DNA from: Schoenoplectus triqueter
Lineage: Eukaryota; Streptophyta; Magnoliopsida; Poales; Cyperaceae
NCBI GenBank assembly: GCA_964058805.1
Contig: CAXKVV010000759.1
Span: 1 to 27,070, forward strand
DNA length: 27,070 bases
Direction of reading: 5' to 3'
Part shown: piece after piece, positions 19,700 to 27,070 of the stretch
Layout of the letters: every line of letters starts with the position of its first letter
Numbering within the stretch: position 1 is the stretch's first letter
The notes under the pieces: model-generated
Seen by the model: the letters and a program-made list of their open reading frames with translations, nothing else
Database searches by the model: none
Told to the model about the DNA's origin: nothing
Program-made: the position numbers and the translations under genes

Positions 19700-20049
19700 C
19701 AGTTTTTTTATATATAATATTTATAATAATTATATTATTAATAATAAGAGTGATCAAATCGAAAATTTAAAAATATGAAAGGCAGCGCGCCACTGGCAGT
19801 GGCGCGTTTGCACTTTAAGTCTGGCTTTCCTTTTCTTGCTGGCGCGGCGCGTTTTTCCTTTTGTTGACGCCAGTGGGAAAACGTCAGGCCCACCGGCAGT
19901 TTTTTTTTAAAAAAAAAACTGAAAAAGAAAAAAAGAAAAGTAAAGACGCCACTGGTAGTGGCGCGCTGCCATTTGTATTTTTAAAATTTCGATTTCATCA
20001 CTCTTATTATTAATAATATAATTATTATAAATATTATATATAAAAAATG
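19700..20049. mobile_element. long-TIR MITE with GC-rich palindromes, 9-bp target duplication
   Basis: Identical 9-mers AAAAATATG flank the element (19691-19699 and 20050-20058). The left arm, from CAGTTTTTTTATATATAATA, is mirrored at the right end. Arms run through ATTATTAATAATAAGAGTGAT and GGCAGCGCG, sharing AATAAGAGTGA and GGCAGCGCGC with 9457-9866. A palindrome with arms CGCGCCACTG/CAGTGGCGCG sits at 19786-19806, a shorter one (CGCCACT/AGTGGCG) at 19947-19963, and a CAG-T9-A10-CTG palindrome at 19897-19921. The 9-bp duplication and long TIRs point to a non-autonomous Mutator-like element. No transposase is present. Confidence 0.88.
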
Positions 20050-20117
20050 AAAAATATGTAACAAAATAAAATCATTGGATGCGATATTGAACTTTCATTA
20101 GGCGCGTGCATGTAATA

Positions 20118-20138
20118 AATAATAATAATAATAATAAT
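20118..20138. repeat. (AAT)7 microsatellite
   Basis: Seven uninterrupted AAT units, 60 bases outside the right target duplication of the element at 19700-20049. Confidence 0.9.
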
Positions 20139-20139
20139 T

Positions 20140-23100
20140 AGTACTGCTACTAGTATATTGTTGTGATGATCATACGATTCCAAGAATCAAAGCCACTGTT
20201 ATTTTTACCCTGTAAATAGGTTAATAACATGATAACATCTAACAATTTAGAATTCTATTGGACCAGAAAGAGGTCGGCGTCACTCGTCAGTATTCATGCA
20301 CAATATTTAAAAACTATTATTGTTAGAGGATTCATCAAATATGAGTACGTGTACGTCCATTTATTTGTGTTAATTTTGGGAAATTGTTTTTGGAGTTTTG
20401 CCTGCTTTATGTTGACTCCAAAGTTAATTTTATTGGGTGGTGATAATTTGCAGTCTGAAGCCGCAATCTCGAAATTATTAAAAGAAAAAAAATTAGAAGT
20501 AAGTTCACCCAATATAGACAGATCTATTATTTATTTGCATATCCATCGTGCGTTAAGGCCGAAATAAATTGGAGTTTTAAAATACATATGTGGTGGTTAT
20601 TATCACGAAGAAAATTATGGAAAATGATTTCTTTCTCCCGCATCTCGCACCTAGGATTTGCCAGTACATATTACAATGTGTGGCACTTTCTAAATTGCAT
20701 AGATTTTGATACGTGGAAGTTATAAGTGTTACATTTTAGTTAAATTTAAATTTCTACGGACATGAACAAGGTTCATAGAGAATTGACAGTGAGATATTCC
20801 ATTAAATGGGGGACCACTTAACAAAAGTTATTTAACATTCTTGACAGTGAGATTTAAAATGAATTCGGAGAAATTCTAAAAAAAATAAAAAATAATTTAA
20901 TTGACATAGCTTGAACTACTAAATGATTATGTATTTAATTTATATATAATTTACTATACTTTGCTAGTCCATTAAAGACCGAAATATTGGGATCATTGAA
21001 TTTTCTAATATTTTTGTGTTTTTTTGATGGACCATCAAGTGACACTTAAATTGCATGAAATTTAATAAATTTATAAGTTCATAATTATATCTATATTTCT
21101 TTTCTATTTTAAAATTTTCATCAAATTTATTTGAATTCTTAATGTCAAAATTGTCAAAATGACCATTGTCATGTAAACCTTTTCCTAAATTAAATGTCTA
21201 ATTTATTAGATTAATTGGATTATAAATTCACCACTCCAATCATTCAAAATTTTTGAACTAATAATGATGTTAGATGTTGAAGTTATTATAGGATTTTTTT
21301 GTATAAATTTGCAACATCAGGGCTGTTCAAGCAATTAATATATTTCACAATCCTTAAAAAAATGAATTTAAAATTTGAAGATCAACTTGATATACATTAT
21401 TTGATACTCATGTATTATGTCATAGAAAACTGATGGGATTTTGTATGTTTGTCATTATAGGTCTCAAGTGAATTAAAATCTCAATAGTTTGAAATGACTG
21501 TGATTTTGACATTTTGTTGCTAAGTTATTATCTATATGTCCAAGGAAATATCTATAAATTACTTTAATTTGAACTATTTGAATCTTATAAAAAACATTTT
21601 CCAGGATTGTAAAAAATACCATTATCTTGTGGTCACTCCTCTTAAATTTATATCATGAGTTAAGAGCTTGATTTTTATAAATTAGTGCCATATTTATTCT
21701 ATTCATTCCTTTATTTGCGGTTTCAAATAATATTAGATGGGCGAACCACATCACACGAGCTCAATTCTTGTACCTGAAATATCAAATTTATAAGCCTCTT
21801 TATTTACTTGGTATTTAAAATTGAGAACTCATATGTCAATATTTAATCATCCTCTAATGTCTTCTGTCAAACCGTTCTTCGTGGATAATTATGCTATGGG
21901 ACTTAATATGCAGATATGATTGTTGATAATGTCATCTATACAGTCCTAATTAAGCATATCATATAAGTTATTATGTAACTTATTTTATACACACACTAAA
22001 CGAGTAATTATGCATGTTAGTATTTGATAGTGGTTTTGATATAGATATAGTATATCGAAGACGTAAGTAAATTATCTAGAGTGTATGTGTGCTCAGTCGT
22101 GAAGGAGTCTCTCGGTAGGTTTGGGTTTTTTTTATAGATCTTTTTTGAGACCTAGAGCAAATATGTCGGGACTGAAGTCCGATCAAACGGTTAGATTCTG
22201 TATTTGATATTCTTTTTAGAGTATCCTAAGCCGATCCTTAGACGGGCCTGAGCTGAGACGAGACCCAATTGCATTGGACCCTATTAGTACTATTTAAGTT
22301 GAATAATGGAACTATTTTATAAATGAGTTTCATAATATACTCATAACTTGCATAAACTACTCATTTAATGTGCATAATTTAGTCCGCATTAACGACAATA
22401 TCTCCATAATATTTTTCATTTTGTTAAAATAAAGAAGAAAAACATCAATAAACTTTAGGGTACAAATTGAAGTTGAATAGGATCAACCTTTCTCAACTAT
22501 AATTACTCTATCTCTTAGTCACAATGGGCCAACAGTTCTATCAAATCAAAGGATTATCTCGTATTTTTTTTATTTCTTTTCTCTGTAGGAAGTAGGAACT
22601 GTTCGGAAGGTTCAAAAAGATTAAAGTAAAAAGTGTGTTTAGTTGGCGCCTGGGCAACATCCACTGCATTTCTCACAATATAAAGTTAACGAGTTGAGGT
22701 TCTAAAGCAAATTGCATGTGCTATGAATAGATATGTGCTAAATTTGTTATTATGCCATTAAACGACATGTTATCTCCATACTAAAATTGTAAACATGCTG
22801 AAAAGAATATTGTATTAATATAATATATTTCCATAATAAGAAAATTGTAAACATACTAAATTTGTTGGCAGATTGAAACAGTCTGAAGTGCTGACAGAAA
22901 ACTATTTCCTTGATAAAAACAATACGCAAAGATATTTTTAGAAATAAAATATATTGGCCAAATCAAGTTTGAAAATTATGACAACACGTGCAGTTTTATA
23001 AAAAAATAAATTAAAATTTAAATATACTATCTATAATTTCGATTTGATTAAATATAATTCAGTACATTTTTAAAATAAATGGTAGCATCATATAAGCAGT

Positions 23101-23935
23101 TAAAAAAATAATATTTAATTTTAAAGATTGTTGATGGGTGCCCAAAATAAAATTTCAAATAATAACACAATTTTACGGAATCTAAGACAAATGACATATA
23201 ATGTTATTTTTTCTAATAAATTTTTAACATTATTTATCATAATTGTTTAATAAAATTGTCGGTGATTATATTGCTTCTTAAAGTTGCAATCATAAATTTA
23301 AGGAAGCCCCTTAATTTCCGATAATATGTTATGCATCCAAGGAACAAGTAACCTTTTCTGATTGATATGACAGTTTCTAAATTGCTTACTTCGTGAGTAA
23401 TAGTTTCGGAAGAACTAAACGACAAAGAATACTTCACACAGCCTTTCTTCAAAAGCCAATTTTAGCGTGGATGCTATCTCTACATGAAAATCATCAACTC
23501 GTTTTTTTATATATAAATCTCATTAAAAGTTGTCAGCTAGGTTGGTACCTTCAAATTTCAATACTTATGAAAGATTGGAATATACTTCAAATTTAGATTT
23601 GATTTGATATATTTTGTAATGCTTCACTGGGGTCTATCCGTTTTTGAACTGCTCACAAAGTAGTTTGTACATCTTATTTATAGATATCTTTAATTACAGA
23701 TTGATTCTGTATTATATTTCGTACAATTTTACTGTTATTTTTATTTTATTTTTACATATGCTTTTATATAGGCCAATCTTTCATAAGTTTTAATTCGTTT
23801 AGTGATTGACAAAATTACGTCAGACTTCATCCAATTTTAGGTGTATCTTATAAATACAATATAGCCTAGTTAAATATCATATATTTAAACTATAAATTAC
23901 TTGGTTGGGATCCTGATATTTATTTATTTTGACAA
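20140..23935. other. long intergenic stretch, no gene recognised
   Basis: AT-rich throughout. The 112-codon frame at 20229-20567 (plus) and the 71-codon frame at 23237-23452 (minus) are the longest. Neither shows a recognised domain or splice-supported extension. A TTGACAGTGAGAT word is repeated near 20782 and 20841. A GC-richer patch at about 22165-22265 (GGACTGAAGTCCGATC, GACGGGCCTGAGCTGAGACG) may be an old transposon fragment. Confidence 0.5.
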
Positions 23936-23940
23936 TCAAA

Positions 23941-24088
23941 TTCATATAAATTAATAAAAAATCTTAAAAATATATATTTTTTATAAATATATTCTTAAAC
24001 TTATTGATTGCCAACTTCATATAAGTTTACGAAAAATCTTAAAAATATAAAAGTCTATAAATATATTCTTAAATTTATATATTGATTG
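23941..24088. repeat. tandem duplication, ~75-bp period, two copies
   Basis: Copy 1 starts with TTCATATAAATT at 23941 and ends TTATTGATTG at 24010. Copy 2 starts with TTCATATAAGTT at 24016 and ends ATTGATTG at 24088. Both share AAAAATCTTAAAAATATA and TATAAATATATTCTTAAA in order. Confidence 0.8.
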
Positions 24089-26140
24089 TGTTTCAAGTTT
24101 CATAAAATTAAAACCATTAAAATTATTATATAAATTTGATGTAATATCAAATGCACTCAAATTAATTTTTTATGAGTTGAAGAATATAATTTGAAACATA
24201 AAATTTATATAACATAATTAATCTATAAGTTGAAGAATATATTTGTTTAAGATTTTTTATCATTGTTGTCAAGAAATCACACCCATTATTTTTTTATCAT
24301 TGTTAAACTTATAAAATTAAAAGACCATGATGAATCTCCATTCTCAAAGATCTATATCTTAGAAGGCACTGAACATCTCAAAGGGCCCTCTCACTATAAA
24401 ACTTTAAAAAAAAGATCTTCTTGACAGTGCCGAATTTGATGCAACATAGAATTTGAGTTTTTTATTTTGACAGATTATCAAACATTAATTAATATTTTTT
24501 TTATTTTTTCAGTTTTTAGTATATATTAAAAAAATCATTGTCGATCTAAATAACATATTGGTAAGGTATCCCTCCCATATTTATTTACTTTATCTGTACG
24601 GTATGTTTGACTGGATGGAATCGATCAAATATCAAGTCACATGCTTAACGATTTGCTCTATAAAAAAAAAGTTGGTTTAAAGAAACGAGTGGAGTGCTGA
24701 CCGTTGAGGCTTGAGACTTGAGAGTTGAGACGCTTTAAAAGAGATCAGATTTTATGTGGCGGTTCCTACAAGTCCACAGCGTGTTATTTATCACTGTCTA
24801 ACAATTTTATTTTCAAATAAAAATAATACATAAGTCTTTAATTTATAAAATCCATATGTTCAAGTTAAAATTAATATTATAATAGGAAATAGTTTTATTT
24901 TTTCTGGAATGATTTTACTTTATTTATTTATTATTTGATATGTATTGTTCAAGCATTATCCATAGACAATAGGTAAGAAATCAGTTTCTTTATTGTCATG
25001 TGTAATTTCTTATTGTACACTTGTTTTCTGATAAAAGTGGGAATGTTCTTCATGTACATTTTCTAATGATTTTACTCTTAAAGCACTAATACAAGTTATG
25101 ATCGATGGATATACCCTTTTGACTAAAACATTTTGGTCCTCAAAAAGATTGTCAGAAACATGCCACAAAATGCAATGATGCATCATCCTTGCATTTCCAC
25201 AGTCCACCTGTGTGAAAGCAACATTTTTCTTGCATTACTGCAAAGGGCTTCAGAAAAAAATAAAAAAATAAACAAAACCTATATTTTACCGGGCCGTTTT
25301 TATGAAATGGGACCCACCTGATCACATGATTTTTCTTTTCCTCAATTTCCAATTATCTAGTCTAGTTGTTAAGGCTCAGGGGATAAGAATGAATGAGATC
25401 ACCATCTAAAAAAAAATATAATAATAAATATGAATAATGAAATGGCTATTGGGTCGCTATCATAGTCCTCTCTAGTTAAAAAAAATTATTTATGGTCTTG
25501 ATCTGCACCGTCCGATTAAGATCATACGGTCTGATCAAATCCAATGAAATATCAACCCAATAATTGTATATGCTACCTGATTTTAATAATAAGGTGTCAG
25601 ATCCGAGTCTTCCTATCACATTCTATTCCCGTGAAGCTCTTCAATTAGTGGTGCTATGTTTCATGTTTGTGTACCGTTTTGGTTTGGTCATTAATTATTT
25701 GGAAGTAACTAGGTTTGATCATTCCTGTGAATAGTGACCGTTTTTTCTTGTCGAGAGAGATTAAATTCGGTGCTTATTTGACAGTGTGCTTGGGTGCTGC
25801 GTATTAATTTATATGATAATTTAAATAAATGAAGGACTATCTAGCATTCTAACTAACTTCATTATTACATGTTTCTGCCTGTGGTACCCATGAATCATGA
25901 TTTTAGAGGCACTTGGAGTACGAATTCTCATAATTAAATGGAAGTAACATTATATAATTTTTTTTTTCATATTTTAATATATGATCAGGTAAAATCAGAC
26001 AAGACTGTAGCAATGGCTGAGCTTCACCCAAAATCACGAGAAACAATTTTTTTTGTCTAAAATTTTGAGGACTGAAATAAATAATTATCATAATTATATT
26101 ATAAAATATTATGCATCTTTAATAGGTATACTAATTGTAA
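24089..26140. other. intergenic, no gene recognised
   Basis: No credible gene. Near 25497-25540 an imperfect inverted pair (GATCTGCACCGTCCGAT and ATCATACGGTCTGATC) resembles the GATC...CCGTCCGAT words seen in many plant MITE remnants. Open frames at 25010-25352 on both strands overlap each other and lack any domain. Confidence 0.5.
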
Positions 26141-26144
26141 AAAA

Positions 26145-26895
26145 ATTGGAGTCAATCAGAAACTAGAGTTGTGGAGACAAATTTCAGAATCGAAAGGTTT
26201 TAGACTTAGTATGACCAAAATCGAATATATGAGGTATCAGTACAGCGGGGTAAAACTCATATGATGGAGATGCTAGTTTGGATGGACGAGTAGTACCCAT
26301 GAATGACACATTTCGGTATTTAGAATCGATATTGCAGAGTGACAAAGAGATCGATAAAAATGTTAGTCATAGAATAAGAGCTGAATGGGTAAAATGGAGA
26401 TAAACATCTGGTGTTCTTTGTGACAAGAAAGTTTCAAACAAACTAAAGATAAGTTCTACAGGACGACGATTAGACCCGCGATGATGTTTGGCGTAGAATG
26501 TCGGGCTACAAAAGGATAACACATTCAGAAGATGAGTGTAGCTGAAATGCGGATGTTGCATTGGATATGTGATCACACAAGGAAAGATTAAATCAGAAAT
26601 GATGATATTAGGGACAAACTAGGGGTAACACCGATTTAAGATAAGCTAGTCCAACATCATTTGCGATGGATTAGTTATATCCAATGAAGACTTTCTGAAG
26701 CATCAGTATGCAGCAGTATTCTAAGTCGTCCTGAAAATACAAGAAGAGGAAGAGATCGACCGAGACTGACATGAGAGGGAGCAATAAAAAAAGATTTAAG
26801 AAATATAATATATCCAAAAAAATTGTTTCAGATAGGAGTGCTTGAAAAATGACGATTCATGTATCTGAACAATAATTTAGAAGTTAGAGTCTCGT
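26145..26895 (+). pseudogene. decayed LINE reverse transcriptase, 3' part
   Basis: Conceptual translation gives phrases typical of the C-terminal part of plant non-LTR retrotransposon ORF2: WRQISESKGFRLSMTKIEYM (from 26172), NVSHRIRAEWVKWR (about 26359-26400), FYRTTIRPAMMFGVE (about 26453-26497), MSVAEMRMLHWICDHTRKD (about 26533-26589), and RPENTRRGRDRPRLT (about 26729-26770). Many in-frame stops, and at least one frameshift near 26445, make it non-functional. The catalytic RT core and endonuclease are missing and the similarity starts abruptly at about 26145, consistent with 5' truncation, common for LINEs. The words fit the plant RTE-like lineage better than classical L1, but that is a recollection, not a tested result. 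Confidence 0.85.
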
Positions 26896-26914
26896 AGTAG
26901 AGTTTATACACTTT

Positions 26915-27070
26915 AGATTCTTAAATTTTTAGGATTTTAGGATTTAGAATTTAGAAATAGATTTTAGAAATAGAGATTTAGAAATAATATTTTAGGATTT
27001 AGAATTTAGAATTAGGTTTTAAAATATATTTTAGGATTTAGAAATAGATTTTATAATAGAGATTTATTGT
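26915..27070. repeat. AT-rich tandem repeat at the LINE 3' end, continues past the window
   Basis: Irregular repeats of TTTTAGGATTTAGAA, TTTAGAAATAGA and close variants run from about 26915 to the window edge. Position directly after the RT remnant suggests the 3' tail of the LINE; RTE-type LINEs often end in short tandem repeats rather than poly(A) (family knowledge). Confidence 0.75.

Noticed and set aside
20229..20567. 112-codon plus-strand open frame
   Set aside because: No domain, no supporting promoter or splice context that I could see, and AT-driven composition. Similarity search would be needed before calling it a gene.
23237..23452. 71-codon minus-strand open frame with fairly mixed composition
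   Set aside because: It looked somewhat protein-like, but I recognise no family and cannot extend it with splice sites. It may be a gene relic.
25355..25390. Possible tRNA-derived SINE head (TAGTTGTTAAGGCTCAGGGG)
   Set aside because: The A-box match is weak and I found no B box at the right spacing and no 3' tail.

Overview
The window looks like nuclear DNA of a flowering plant, most likely a eudicot. It is very AT-rich, has GT-AG introns, carries one clear plant-specific gene, and is otherwise filled with small non-autonomous transposons, microsatellites and decayed repeats. I cannot name the species.

The only gene I can defend fully lies on the plus strand at 13530-15367. It has three exons and encodes a 512-residue heavy-metal-associated isoprenylated plant protein (HIPP). 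It has an N-terminal HMA domain with a CxxC metal-binding motif, a long Asp/Gly/Asn/Met/Gln/His-rich low-complexity tail, and a C-terminal CaaX box (CSLM). Its leader is pyrimidine-rich and contains a 9-codon upstream ORF. A second, speculative coding feature is a 42-codon ORF with a signal-peptide-like start at 2672-2800.

Layout. 1-5170: AT-rich intergenic DNA with a long TTA/GATTAT microsatellite, GC-rich transposon-like fragments, a G-run tract, the small secreted-peptide candidate and a GATC/GACCCG repeat remnant. 5170-9870: a cluster of foldback elements (5178-5542, a truncated copy at 6210-6385, 6425-6849, 8908-9303 and 9457-9866), mixed with degenerate GCACATTA-type repeats. 9870-13100: intergenic, with a GC-rich island near 10800-11100. 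13100-15850: the HIPP gene. 15850-19690: intergenic, with a TCP-like palindrome and TATA box near 17450 and an (ATA)n microsatellite. 19700-20049: a second element of the same family as 9457-9866, with a perfect 9-bp target duplication. 20060-26140: AT-rich DNA with no gene I recognise. 26145-27070: the 3' end of a decayed LINE-type reverse transcriptase followed by an AT-rich tandem repeat running off the window.

No operon-like or multi-gene system is visible. The most interesting signals are in the small transposons: two related long-TIR elements built around repeated GC-rich palindromes (arms CGCGCCACTG/CAGTGGCGCG), and a separate family whose ends carry a short palindrome that differs in sequence between copies but remains self-complementary.
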